The notes: generated by a model from the letters alone, not told the origin. 24,787 nt of DNA from JBBSEZ01 sp038239195 (GCA_038239195.1 JBBSEZ010000106.1:1-24787); one strand, 5' to 3'; counted from the first letter of the stretch, positions 7,296-15,722 are shown. Translations and numbers: made by a program.

Positions 7296-7864
7296 TGGCC
7301 AAGGCCATGCTTCGCTTTCGCCAGCTAATGGAACAGGCGGTCGAGGTCATGCGTCAGTCGGTCGCCGAGCCGCGAAGCGACGGCAAGGCGAGCCCGCTGG
7401 TGGGCGCGGTGCTTGTCCGGCCCGACGGGGACGTCATCACCGCCTGCCGGGGCGAACTGCGCAACGGCGACCACGCTGAATACACGCTGCTCGAACGGAA
7501 GCAACGCGACCAGCTTCTCGACGGCGCGATCCTCTTCGCCACCTTGGAGCCGTGCGCCTCCGGTTGCCGCCGACATCCCAAACTCGGCTGCGCCGAGCGG
7601 ATCGTCCTGGCCCGGATCAAGGAGGTGTACGTCGGCATTGAAGATCCCGACCCGACGGTGGACCGCGCGGGATCGCGTCCAGGAAACGGGCCGCAGAGGG
7701 CTATCCCGCAACGATTGCGGGAGAGAGAGGCAGATCGAGGGCAGAAAGGAGGGCCCCGCCATTTTGTGCGACCACGTGTCGCGATTCGGCCTTGCGACCG
7801 AGCCCAGTTCTCGAGCTACCACGCCTGCGTCGGCAAGCCAAAGGGCCCCTCGGCTACGAACTGA
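7295..7864 (+). CDS. Zinc-dependent CMP/dCMP-type deaminase, C-terminus probably frameshifted
   Basis: Residues 1-124 are a cytidine/deoxycytidylate deaminase fold related to the RibD type: PLVGAVLVRPDGDVI at 34-48, zinc ligand and catalytic pair H60-A-E62 in GDHAEYTLLE, then TLEPC at 83-87 and a second zinc Cys at C99 in HPKLGCAERIV, closing with IKEVYVGIEDPDPTVDR. From about residue 125 the sequence becomes Arg/Gly/Pro-rich and unlike a deaminase, although relatives continue with another strand and helix, so the frame is probably lost near 7665-7675. The start at 7295 overlaps the stop of the preceding gene (TGATG). The substrate (nucleotide, pterin precursor or modified base) cannot be told. 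The zinc centre is intact in sequence. Confidence 0.72.
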   Translation: MAKAMLRFRQLMEQAVEVMRQSVAEPRSDGKASPLVGAVLVRPDGDVITACRGELRNGDHAEYTLLERKQRDQLLDGAILFATLEPCASGCRRHPKLGCAERIVLARIKEVYVGIEDPDPTVDRAGSRPGNGPQRAIPQRLREREADRGQKGGPRHFVRPRVAIRPCDRAQFSSYHACVGKPKGPSATN

Positions 7865-7960
7865 AACGGCCCAAACAGGAGGACCGCCGAGTATTGCGTC
7901 TTCCACGGAGGCCCCAAGTCGCGCATCGAGCTGAAAGGCAAGGTGCCGAAGATGAAGTGA
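7800..7960 (+). pseudogene. Remnant of a small ORF spread over three frames
   Basis: Protein-like pieces with G/C-ending codons follow one another in different frames: FSSYHACVGKPKG, then LGYELKRPKQED, then EYCVFHGGPKSRIELKGK and VPKMK with a TGA at 7958-7960. The first break falls at a GGGCCCC run near 7845-7852, the second near 7885-7889. Joined, they would form a compact basic C-terminal segment. I cannot name a family, and it is unclear whether this was the end of the deaminase gene or a separate gene. It may be genuine decay or several sequence errors. Confidence 0.4.
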
Positions 7961-8139
7961 CGGCCCGTCCTCGCCCCCCGCCCTCGCAACGCCCCCACGC
8001 AAATCGTGGCCTACACTTCACCCATTCAGGTGTGGCCTGAACGCCAAGCGTTGTCGCGAGCTTGCCCGCCCGACCGGGCTTGCGCGACCGCGGTGCGCGC
8101 GGGCAAAACGGCCACGTGGCGGTGAGACAGGAAGGCAAC

Positions 8140-11100
8140 ATGCGCCTCGCGCTCGACCGAGCGTTCTCGAAAGTGCCGCCTGTGGCCGCGTCGGCCGCGC
8201 TGCTGGCGAACGGCCTGCTGTCCGCGGGCCTCGCGGTCGCGGCGCTGGGCCTCGTCGCCTGGCTCCTGGAGCGGAGGGCCCGGCCGCCCCGCCGCGCCCC
8301 TGGGGACTACAGCCCGGGCGAGCAGCGCCTGCGGGAGCTCGCCGAGGCCATGCCTCAGATCGTCTGGACCACCGAGCCCGATGGCCGTTCCGCCTATCTC
8401 AACCGCCGCTGGCAAGAATACACCGGGCTGGCCTCCGCCTCCCCCGACGACGTCCGCCGCGCCGTCCACCCCGACGACCTCGCGTCGCTCCAAAGCCGCT
8501 TCGAACAGGCCGTGGCGACCGGCACCACCTACCAGGCCGATTTTCGGCTGCGCCGCGCCGCCGACGGGGCCTACCGCTGGTTCCTGGCCCGCGCCACCCC
8601 GGTCGTCGATGCCCAGGGCGCCGTCCGCTGGTACGGCACCTCCACCGACATCCACGACCAGAAGCAGGCCGAGGAGCGCTTCCACCAACTCGCCGACGCC
8701 ATGCCCCAAATCGTGTGGGCCGCCCGGCCGGACGGTTACCTCGACTACTACAATCGCCGCTGGTACGAGTTCACCGGCTTCCCGGAGAGCGAGGGTGGCG
8801 ACCAGAGCTGGCAGCCCCTCCTCCACGCCGACGACGTGCAGAAGTGCCGCGACGTCTGGTACAACGCCGTCCACACCGGCGAGCCTTACCAGATCGAGTA
8901 CCGCTTCAAGGATCGCCGCACCGGCGACTACCGCTGGCACCTGGGCCGCGCCCTGCCCGTGCGCGACGAGGCGGGCCACGTCGTCCGCTGGTTCGGCACT
9001 TGCACCGACATCGACGACCAGAAAAGGGCCGAACAGGAGGTGCGGCTCAACAACGAGGCGCTCGAGGCCCGCGTCGTCGAGCGCACGTGGGCGCTGCAAA
9101 CCATCAACCGGGAGCTCCAGGAGGAGAATCGCCAGCACCGCCAGGCCGAGGAGGAGCGCGGTCGTCTCGCCGGACAGATGCGCCTGCTCCTGGAGTCCTC
9201 CGGAGAGGGCATCTGCGGCGTGGACGTCGAAGGGGTGTGTACCTTCATCAACCGCATGGGGTGCCTCCTCCTGGGCGGGCCGCCCGAGGCGTTCCTGGGC
9301 CGCCGCATGCACGACTTCTGCCACCACAGCCATGCCGACGGCTCGCCCTACCCGGTTCACGACTGCCCCATCCTCGTCGCCTTCCGGGCCGGCCTGCCCT
9401 GCCGCGTCTGCGACGAGGTGTTCTGGAAGTGCGATGGCACGCCAGTCGCCGTGGAGTACAGCTCTCACCCTCTCCTCGAGGACGGCCAACTGACCGGCGC
9501 GGTCATCACCTTCAGCGACGTCACCGAACGCAGACGGGCCGAGGAAGCGCTGCGCGTCAGCGAGGAGCGCTACCGCCAACTCGCCGAGAGCAGCAACGAC
9601 TGCATCAAGGAGATCGCCCTCGACGGCCGGCTGCTCTCGCTCAACGAGCACGGCCAGGCCTTGATGGAGGTTTCCGACGTGGGGAGCTTGCTGGGCACGT
9701 CCTGGCCCGACGTCTGGCCCCAGGAACGCCGGGCCGAGGCGTGGGCGGCGGTCGAGGCCGCGCGAGGCGGGGGCGTGGGCCACTTCCAGGGCTTCTGCCC
9801 GACCTGCAAAGGCACGGCGAAGTGGTGGGACGTGGTCGTCTCCCCCATCCGCGACGCCGCCGGGCGGCCCGTCCGCCTGCTGGGCACCTCGCGCGACATC
9901 ACCCGACTCAAGCAGACCGAAGAGGCCCTCGGCAAGTCCAAGGAGGAGGCGGAGGCCGCCAGCCGGGCGAAGTCGGAGTTCCTGGCGAACATGAGCCACG
10001 AGGTGCGCACGCCGATGAACGGCGTCCTCGGCATGACCGAGCTGGCCCTCGACACCAACCTGAGCCCCGAGCAGCGCGAGCTCATCACCGCGGCCCGGTC
10101 GTCGGCCGAGTCGCTGCTGACGGTCATCAACGACATCCTCGACTTCTCGAAGATCGAGGCCGGCAAGCTCGACCTCGACCCCGCCCCGTTCGACCTGCGC
10201 GACGCGCTGGCCGAAACGCTCGAGCCGCTTGTCCTGCGGGCACAGAAGAAGGGCCTGAAGCTGGCCTGCGACGTGGGCGTGGACGTGCGCGATGGCCTGG
10301 TGGGCGACTGGGGCAGGCTGCGCCAGGTGCTCATCAACCTGGTGGGCAACGCCGTCAAATTCACCCACGAGGGCGAAGTCGTTCTCCGCGTCGAGCCCGA
10401 AAGGGACGACGGCCACCACCCCAACGAGTGCCTCTTGCACTTCTCGGGGCGCGACACGGGCGTCGGCATCCCGGCCCACCGGCTCGGCGCGGTCTTCGCC
10501 CCCTTCGAGCAGGCCGACGGCTCGACGACGCGACGGTTCGGGGGCAGCGGGCTCGGCCTGGCCATCTCGACGCGCCTCGTCGCGCTGCTGGGCGGGCGCA
10601 TCTGGGCCGAGAGCGAGGAAGGCCGCCAAAGCACCTTCCACTTCACCGCACGCCTGGGCCTGGCCCTCCCAACGGAGGAAGGAGGAAGGAGGAAGGATCA
10701 ACCAGCCAAGGCCCTTCCGGGCCCCTCCTTCCTCGCTCCTCCTTCCTCCGTTGGGAAGGGCCGTCTCCGCGTCCTGCTGGCAGAGGACAACCCGATCAAC
10801 CAGAAGATCGCCGTCGCGATCCTCGAGAGGCAGGGGCACGACACGTATGTCGTCGGCGACGGCCGCGCGGCGCTCGACGCCCTCGAAGAGCAGTCCTTCG
10901 ACCTGGTGCTGATGGACGTGCAGATGCCGGAGATGGACGGGTTGGCGGCGACGGCCGCCCTCCGTGCCCGCGAGCAGGGGACGGGCCGGCGGGTGCCGGT
11001 CATCGCCGTCACGGCCCACGCCATGAAGGGGGACCGGGAGCGCTGCCTGGAGTCCGGCATGGACGCCTACGTCTCCAAGCCCATCCACGAACCGGAGCTG

Positions 11101-11490
11101 TGGCGGGCCATCGCGGCCCACGTCGGGCCGCGCCGGGCTGAGGGGCCCGTCTTCGACCGCGCCGCGCTGCTCGATCGGCTGGGGGGAAACACCCAGCTTC
11201 TTGCCGAGGTATTGCGCTTGTTCCGGGGCGACTGCGAACGCCTCCTGAGCGAACTGCGCGAGGCCCTCGGGCGCGGCGACGCCGTCCGGTTGGGCCGCGT
11301 GGCCCACACCCTCAAGGGCATGCTGAGCAATCTCAGCGCGGGCCCCGCCTCGAGGGCCGCGCAGCGGGTAGAGGCGTTCGCCCGGGAAGAGAAACTGACC
11401 GAGGCGGCGGGCGCCTGCGACGCGCTGGAAGTGGCCGTCGAACACCTGGACAAGGCCTTACGTGAACTGGGTGCCAAGTTGTCTCTCTGA
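8140..11490 (+). CDS. Multi-PAS hybrid histidine kinase with REC and Hpt domains
   Basis: The 1116-residue product starts at the ATG at 8140 (AGGAAGG upstream). Its order is: one transmembrane segment at about 18-42; two closely similar PAS/PAC units at about 60-180 and 180-300 (AEAMPQIVW and ADAMPQIVW); a coiled coil at about 305-345; a third PAS with a Cys/His-rich stretch (HDFCHHSH, VHDCPI) at about 350-465; a fourth PAS at about 475-590; a HisKA domain with H620 in NMSHEVRTPMNG; a HATPase_c domain with NLVGNAVKF and GGSGLGLAIS; a low-complexity linker; a receiver with D926 in LMDVQMPEMDG; and an Hpt domain with H1056 in AHTLKG. All residues for a four-step phosphorelay are present. Stimulus unknown. 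It is followed after 39 bases by a response regulator, its probable partner. Confidence 0.95.
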   Translation: MRLALDRAFSKVPPVAASAALLANGLLSAGLAVAALGLVAWLLERRARPPRRAPGDYSPGEQRLRELAEAMPQIVWTTEPDGRSAYLNRRWQEYTGLASASPDDVRRAVHPDDLASLQSRFEQAVATGTTYQADFRLRRAADGAYRWFLARATPVVDAQGAVRWYGTSTDIHDQKQAEERFHQLADAMPQIVWAARPDGYLDYYNRRWYEFTGFPESEGGDQSWQPLLHADDVQKCRDVWYNAVHTGEPYQIEYRFKDRRTGDYRWHLGRALPVRDEAGHVVRWFGTCTDIDDQKRAEQEVRLNNEALEARVVERTWALQTINRELQEENRQHRQAEEERGRLAGQMRLLLESSGEGICGVDVEGVCTFINRMGCLLLGGPPEAFLGRRMHDFCHHSHADGSPYPVHDCPILVAFRAGLPCRVCDEVFWKCDGTPVAVEYSSHPLLEDGQLTGAVITFSDVTERRRAEEALRVSEERYRQLAESSNDCIKEIALDGRLLSLNEHGQALMEVSDVGSLLGTSWPDVWPQERRAEAWAAVEAARGGGVGHFQGFCPTCKGTAKWWDVVVSPIRDAAGRPVRLLGTSRDITRLKQTEEALGKSKEEAEAASRAKSEFLANMSHEVRTPMNGVLGMTELALDTNLSPEQRELITAARSSAESLLTVINDILDFSKIEAGKLDLDPAPFDLRDALAETLEPLVLRAQKKGLKLACDVGVDVRDGLVGDWGRLRQVLINLVGNAVKFTHEGEVVLRVEPERDDGHHPNECLLHFSGRDTGVGIPAHRLGAVFAPFEQADGSTTRRFGGSGLGLAISTRLVALLGGRIWAESEEGRQSTFHFTARLGLALPTEEGGRRKDQPAKALPGPSFLAPPSSVGKGRLRVLLAEDNPINQKIAVAILERQGHDTYVVGDGRAALDALEEQSFDLVLMDVQMPEMDGLAATAALRAREQGTGRRVPVIAVTAHAMKGDRERCLESGMDAYVSKPIHEPELWRAIAAHVGPRRAEGPVFDRAALLDRLGGNTQLLAEVLRLFRGDCERLLSELREALGRGDAVRLGRVAHTLKGMLSNLSAGPASRAAQRVEAFAREEKLTEAAGACDALEVAVEHLDKALRELGAKLSL
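10664..10758. repeat. Inverted repeat inside the kinase gene, encoding the HATPase-REC linker
   Basis: The left arm (10664-10697) holds CCCAACGGAGGAAGGAGGA and further GGAAGGA units; the right arm (10723-10758) is its near-exact reverse complement, ending TCCTTCCTCCGTTGGG. The arms flank about 25 bases. The element lies exactly between the ATPase and receiver domains and stays in frame, reading PTEEGGRRKDQPAK on one side and SFLAPPSSVGKG on the other. Confidence 0.8.
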
Positions 11491-11529
11491 TCCCGGGGCA
11501 ATCGGCGAACGACCTTCGAGGGCTCGAGC

Positions 11530-12156
11530 ATGAACATTCTGGTGGCCGAAGACGACCAGATCTCCCGCCTCATGTTACAGGGGATGCTGAGCGAGTGGGG
11601 CTACAACGTGATCGCCGTCGCCGACGGCATCGAGGCGTGGGAGGTTTTGCAGCGCGACGATGCGCCCCGGCTGGCCGTCCTCGACTGGGTGATGCCCGGG
11701 ATGGACGGCATCGAGGTCTGCCGCAAGGTCCGCGAGCGGCCGGCGGCGGAGCCGAGCTACCTCCTTCTGCTGACCTCGCGCGACGCCAAGGCGGACGTCG
11801 TGCTGGGCCTTCAGAGTGGGGCCAACGATTACCTCGCCAAGCCGTACGACCGGAACGAGCTCCGGGCGCGCATCGAAGTCGGCCGCACGGTCCTGACGTT
11901 GCAACAGAGCCTGTCGGCGCGGGTCCGGGAACTGGAGGCGGCGCTGGCCCAGGTCACGCAGCTGCAGGGGCTGCTGCCCATCTGTGCGTACTGCAAGAAG
12001 ATACGCGACGACGGCAACTACTGGGAGCAGGTCGAGCACTACATCGCCCGGCACGCCGACGTGCGTTTCAGCCACGGCATCTGTCCGGATTGCTACCGTG
12101 ACGTCGTGGGGCCGCAACTCGTCCAGTTGTCCCTCGGGACGGTCAGGACGGACTGA
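11530..12156 (+). CDS. Response regulator: receiver plus C-terminal Cys4 zinc-finger-like segment
   Basis: The 208-residue product has a receiver domain at 1-120 with acidic pair D8/D9, phosphoacceptor D52 (VLDWVMPGMDG), T82 and K104 (NDYLAKPYD). A coiled coil at about 122-148 leads to LLPICAYCKKIRDDGNYWEQ and then FSHGICPDC. Cysteines 152/155 and 185/188 form two CxxC pairs about 30 residues apart, which suggests a zinc knuckle. This tail also occurs at the ends of other receiver or PAS proteins, where its role is not known. There is no DNA-binding or enzymatic output domain. It starts 39 bases after the hybrid kinase on the same strand, so it is probably the terminal receiver of that phosphorelay. 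The start ATG has only a weak ribosome binding site (CGAGGG). Confidence 0.92.
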   Translation: MNILVAEDDQISRLMLQGMLSEWGYNVIAVADGIEAWEVLQRDDAPRLAVLDWVMPGMDGIEVCRKVRERPAAEPSYLLLLTSRDAKADVVLGLQSGANDYLAKPYDRNELRARIEVGRTVLTLQQSLSARVRELEAALAQVTQLQGLLPICAYCKKIRDDGNYWEQVEHYIARHADVRFSHGICPDCYRDVVGPQLVQLSLGTVRTD

Positions 12157-12229
12157 CCGAAAGCCTCCGCCTCGCTCAGCTCGCGGCTCGTCCCTCGAGC
12201 CCGTCAGCAGGCGGCAAAAAAGTTCCCGG

Positions 12230-12241
12230 GGAGGCGCCTCC
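12230..12241. repeat. 12-bp perfect palindrome in the RR/TIGR03067 intergenic region
   Basis: GGAGGCGCCTCC is perfectly symmetric and lies 74 bases after the response regulator and about 100 bases before the next gene, next to a run of six A. It may be an operator half or part of a terminator; the length alone allows chance in such GC-rich DNA. Confidence 0.3.
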
Positions 12242-12339
12242 TTCCCGAGGCTCGAAAGAGACGCACATTTTCCTTCTTCCTGCGTCCGCCCTCGCCGGGC
12301 ACACTCGATGCCAACTCGCCCGCCCCGGAGGCCACTACC

Positions 12340-12753
12340 ATGCGCACGTGCGCCCTGTTCGTCGCCGCCGCTGCGGCCCTCTCCCTGGCGTTCGCCCCGG
12401 CCCCGCTCCCCAAGCCTCTCAAGCCCCCAAAGGTGCCGGACTGGTTTGGCACGTGGGACCAGGTAGGCCATCCCAGCGTCACCTTCGAAATCACGGCGAC
12501 CCACATGACCTACCACAACGCGGGCGGAAGCCCCAACGCCTACTTCCTCACCTTCGATGCCAACAAGTCCCCCAAGACGTACGACGTCAGCAGGCAACCG
12601 GGGACCGTGTCCTTCGTGGGGATCTGGAAGGTGGAGGGCGATACCCTGACCATCTGCTACCAGGGCGCCGGGAGCTCCCGCCCCACCGCCTTCGGTGCCC
12701 CGGGAGGACGCGCGAGTGGCCACGTCGAGACCTTCACGCGAAAAAAGCGCTGA
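12340..12753 (+). CDS. Secreted TIGR03067-like protein
   Basis: The 137-residue product starts at the ATG at 12340 after GGAGG. Residues 1-19 form a signal peptide (MRTCALFVAAAAALSLAFA), followed by a Pro/Lys linker and a single beta-rich domain. Key motifs are FGTWDQVGHPSVTFEI, FLTFDANKSPKTYDV, FVGIWKVEGDTLTICY, SSRPTAF and a closing VETFTRKKR. This order (GTW, PK-x-D, GIY/W-x-x-GDTL-x-C-Y, RPT-x-F, final basic residues) is the signature of the planctomycete family TIGR03067, a lipocalin-like domain of unknown function. The gene stands alone and is convergent with a PEP-CTERM gene 47 bases away. Confidence 0.85.
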   Translation: MRTCALFVAAAAALSLAFAPAPLPKPLKPPKVPDWFGTWDQVGHPSVTFEITATHMTYHNAGGSPNAYFLTFDANKSPKTYDVSRQPGTVSFVGIWKVEGDTLTICYQGAGSSRPTAFGAPGGRASGHVETFTRKKR

Positions 12754-12800
12754 CCTGCCGGGCAGGGCTCGGTGTCCCTTTGCAACGACGCGCGGAGACG

Positions 12801-13484
12801 TCAGCCTGGGGCTGCGCGCCGGCGACGCTGCCAGCCGGCGATGATCGTTGCCCCGAGGGCTAGCAGGAGGAAGCTCGACGGCTCGGGCGCTGCCACCACG
12901 CTATTGATGGAGAGCACCTGGTCCTCAGCGGTGAAGAGCAGATCGTCCATCGCGAACTGCGTGAGGGGAGGATGGTGATCGAGCCCGGGCGGCGCGTACC
13001 CGTGAGGCGTTCCTCCCGAGGACGTGAACTGGAGCGTGTCGATGCCCTGATAGTTCAGGAGCTCGAACGTCGGCTGGGTGGCGCTCAAGACGAAGGTCGT
13101 GTCGTAAAGGACCGTCCCGTTGCGCAGGCCTTTCGCCTCGACCTGCAAACCGTCCCTCCAGGCGGCAGTGAAAAACCCGCCGACGAACGCGAACGGTGTG
13201 GAGCGCGACAGCGACGCGGGATCGCCATAGAGGTTGAACGCCACGTAGGGGCTGGCCGAGTCGGTGTTCGCGGGCTTGTACCCCGAGGGCATCACGGTAA
13301 CGTCGGTTTGCGTGTTCAGGGCGCTGAAATTGTTCCAGGTGAAGCCGGCGTAGCCGTTCGGGATCGGGGCCTCCACTCCCTGGATCAGGGGGCTCGAAAA
13401 GTTGATGAAATCGGCCCGCGCTGCCGGGGCCTCGACGCCGAGCAGGCCCACCAGCAGCGCCACGCAGCCCGTCAGTTGTTTCAT
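12801..13484 (-). CDS. PEP-CTERM sorting domain protein
   Basis: The 227-residue product starts at the ATG at 13484 (GGAAAGGA upstream); longer in-frame extensions lack a signal peptide. Residues 1-24 are a signal peptide (MKQLTGCVALLVGLLGVEAP, cleavage near ARA). The mature part is a beta-sandwich-like exported domain (FINFSSPLIQG, YAGFTWNNFSALN, YVAFNLYG, FVGGFFTAAW, LQFTSSGG, FAMDDLLF), similar to other PEP-CTERM proteins that resemble lectin-like folds. It ends with the exosortase recognition tripartite tail: PEP at 200-202, a hydrophobic stretch at 204-217 (SSFLLLALGATIIAG) and the basic QRRRR cluster. The protein should be exported, then cleaved and anchored or released by an exosortase encoded elsewhere. 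It is divergent from the caspase-like gene across 274 bases. Confidence 0.92.
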   Translation of the reverse strand: MKQLTGCVALLVGLLGVEAPAARADFINFSSPLIQGVEAPIPNGYAGFTWNNFSALNTQTDVTVMPSGYKPANTDSASPYVAFNLYGDPASLSRSTPFAFVGGFFTAAWRDGLQVEAKGLRNGTVLYDTTFVLSATQPTFELLNYQGIDTLQFTSSGGTPHGYAPPGLDHHPPLTQFAMDDLLFTAEDQVLSINSVVAAPEPSSFLLLALGATIIAGWQRRRRAAPG

Positions 13485-13758
13485 CTGTGCTGTCCTTTCC
13501 ACGCGCGGGGGAGGGCGCCAACGTCCATGCGCCGGCCCTCTTGGGAGGTGGTGGCGAAACAGGGGAGGATGGTAGCCTGGGGCTGGCGATGGGGTCAAGG
13601 CAGCTTTGGGTGTGCGGGCGATTCCGCGCGGTCGCGCAGACGGCCTTGTCCGCCGTGCCGCTGGGAGATAGCCTTTCACCATCCTCGGCGACTTTGCTTC
13701 GGCCCCTGTCTCTTCTGGCATTCCTTGCGTGGACACGTACTTATCGGGGAGGAACGCG

Positions 13759-15621
13759 ATGGCCCTTCGCCTCTGGCGCCAGTTCCTGCCGGCCGCTTCG
13801 TGCCTGGCCTTGCTGATCGTCCTGCTTCCGTCCGGCCCTGCCCTCGCCGAGGGGCGCAGCGGGAAGCGCTACGCGGTGCTCGTCGGCGTCAACGAGTACG
13901 AGCACAAGGCCTGGCTCTCCCCGCTCAAATACACCGAGAACGACGTCGAAGGATTGGCCCGCTTGCTGACGAGCAAGGCCGGCGGCTTTCACCACGTTCG
14001 CGTGCTGACGGCCACGCGCGGGCGCACCCGGGCAGCCGACCGCCCCACGGCGGCCAACGTCCGGGCGGCGCTCCGCGACGTGCTCCGCAAGTGCGCGAAG
14101 GACGACGTGGTCCTCGTGGCCTTCTCGTGCCACGGCGTTCAAATTCCCTCCAAGGTCGGCGCGCGCGAGGAAGCGTGCTTCTGCGTCGCCGACTCCAGCC
14201 CGGACAACACGAAGTCGCGCGTGGCCGTGCGCGAGGTCTTCGAGGCCTTTGAGGGCTCCCGCGCCGGCGCCAAGTTGCTCCTCGTCGATGCTTGCCGCAA
14301 CAACCCGGGCAAGGGCGGGCGCGGGATCGACGTGGACGCCGTACCGCGACCGCCCCAGGGGATCGCCGCCCTGTTCAGTTGCTCCTCGGGCGAGTCGGCC
14401 TGGGAGAGCGGCAAGCTCAAGCACAGCGTCTTCTTCCACTTCGTCCTGGAGGGGATGCGCGGCCAGGCCAAGGACCGCAAGGGCGTGGTGAGCTGGCACC
14501 ATCTCGTCGGCTACGTGACCGATCAGGTCTCGGACGAGCTACCTCGCGTGATCGCCCGCCCCGTGAAGCAAACCCCGCACCAGGTCGCCAACCTGCGCGG
14601 CAAGTCGCCGGTCCTGATCCACAACGGGCTCCCTCTCCTCGTCGAGGGCGGCAAGTCGCTCAAGTGGGAATTGGCTCTCGAACTGAAGGCCCGCGGCGTC
14701 GGCGAGGCCAGCTTCAGCAAGACGACCAAGCAGTTCGGGCTGGAGGCGTTCACCGACGGGCGCACCGGCCACGTGGTCTACGTCTCTCAGACTGGCTCCG
14801 TCGCGGCAGTCCCCGGGAAGTGGTTTACGGGCCGCTCGAGCCCTGGCGCCGGCCCGATCGGTCAACACGGCGTCGAGGTCAGCGTCCGGCCCTTCGGCGA
14901 GGGGGGCGACGTCCGCAAGGGCAGCAAGCGCTTCAGCCTCGAGGCCTACAAGGACCACCGCAACGGGCACCTGCTCTACGTCTCCAACGTCGGCGACCTC
15001 AGCCTGGTCCCCTGGCGCTACGCCATCGACACCGCCAGGCGCGACGCCCCCAAAGGCCGCACCCACCTCTACGGCATGGACCTGAAGGTGCGCAAGCACG
15101 GCGAGACGGCCTTCGCGAAAGACACGCGCGGCTACGCCATCGAGGTCTACCGGGACGAGAACAACAACAACCTCGTCTACGTCACCCAGACCGGAACGCT
15201 CGCCGTCGTCCCCGCCGCCTTGCTGGGGCCCGGCGGGGTTGGGAAGACCGTCGGCGTCGCCTCGCTCCAGGGCTTCGACCTGGCCGTGCGCAAGGCCAGC
15301 GAGCAGAAGATCACCCCCAAGACGCGCCGCTTCGGCGTCGAGGTCTACCGCGACAACCGCACCAACAACCTCATCTATCTCAGCGAGTCGGGCGACCTCT
15401 CCGTCGTCCCGGCCCGGCTCGTCCGCGCCCCCGCCGCCAAGCTCCTACAGCCCACCTTGCAGCACGCCTACGACCTGACCGTGCGCCGCGCCGGCGAGAA
15501 CGCCGTTACCCCCGCCACGCGCCGCGTCGGCGTCGAGGCCTACCGCGACGAGACCACCGGCAACCTGATGTACATCAGCCAAACGGGCGCCCTCGCCGTC
15601 GTGTCGCCCCACGACCCGTGA
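13759..15621 (+). CDS. Secreted caspase-like (C14) protein with five C-terminal repeats
   Basis: The start is the ATG at 13759 after GGGGAGGA; an in-frame GTG at 13729 is less likely. Residues 1-30 form a signal peptide (ALLIVLLPSGPALA). Residues about 36-285 are a caspase/metacaspase p20-like domain: KRYAVLVGVNEYEH, LKYTENDVEGLARLL, VVLVAFSCHG with catalytic His125, and LLLVDACRNNPG with catalytic Cys179. The rest (about 300-617) is five tandem copies of a unit of about 50 residues repeating every 67 or so, at roughly 302-352, 370-418, 437-485, 504-551 and 569-616. Each carries F/V-x-x-E-x-Y/F-x-D, then N/G-H/N-L-x-Y-V/I-S and G-x-L-x-V-V-P. I do not recognise this repeat; a beta-rich binding array or five-bladed propeller is an inference. 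Substrate and trigger are unknown. Export makes a classical cell-death role uncertain. Confidence 0.93.
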   Translation: MALRLWRQFLPAASCLALLIVLLPSGPALAEGRSGKRYAVLVGVNEYEHKAWLSPLKYTENDVEGLARLLTSKAGGFHHVRVLTATRGRTRAADRPTAANVRAALRDVLRKCAKDDVVLVAFSCHGVQIPSKVGAREEACFCVADSSPDNTKSRVAVREVFEAFEGSRAGAKLLLVDACRNNPGKGGRGIDVDAVPRPPQGIAALFSCSSGESAWESGKLKHSVFFHFVLEGMRGQAKDRKGVVSWHHLVGYVTDQVSDELPRVIARPVKQTPHQVANLRGKSPVLIHNGLPLLVEGGKSLKWELALELKARGVGEASFSKTTKQFGLEAFTDGRTGHVVYVSQTGSVAAVPGKWFTGRSSPGAGPIGQHGVEVSVRPFGEGGDVRKGSKRFSLEAYKDHRNGHLLYVSNVGDLSLVPWRYAIDTARRDAPKGRTHLYGMDLKVRKHGETAFAKDTRGYAIEVYRDENNNNLVYVTQTGTLAVVPAALLGPGGVGKTVGVASLQGFDLAVRKASEQKITPKTRRFGVEVYRDNRTNNLIYLSESGDLSVVPARLVRAPAAKLLQPTLQHAYDLTVRRAGENAVTPATRRVGVEAYRDETTGNLMYISQTGALAVVSPHDP

Positions 15622-15622
15622 C

Positions 15623-15645
15623 AGGGCCCAGAGGGGCCTGGCCCT
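15623..15645 (+). terminator. Candidate hairpin terminator after the caspase gene
   Basis: AGGGCC (15623-15628) pairs with GGCCCT (15640-15645) right after the stop codon, followed by a T-rich stretch (TCTTCTTCGTT). The stem is only six pairs, so the call is weak. Confidence 0.4.
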
Positions 15646-15722
15646 CTTCTTCGTTCGCTCATCATTCCAACATCTTTCCTTCTATTTGAACGTCCCTATG
15701 CTCTCTCCGGGCAGTAGTACGG

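Noticed and set aside
8026..11445. Long minus-strand open frame (1139 codons) opposite the hybrid kinase
   Set aside because: Composition is low in structure and shows no domain, while the plus strand encodes a complete kinase with all motifs. High GC content removes stop codons from antisense frames.
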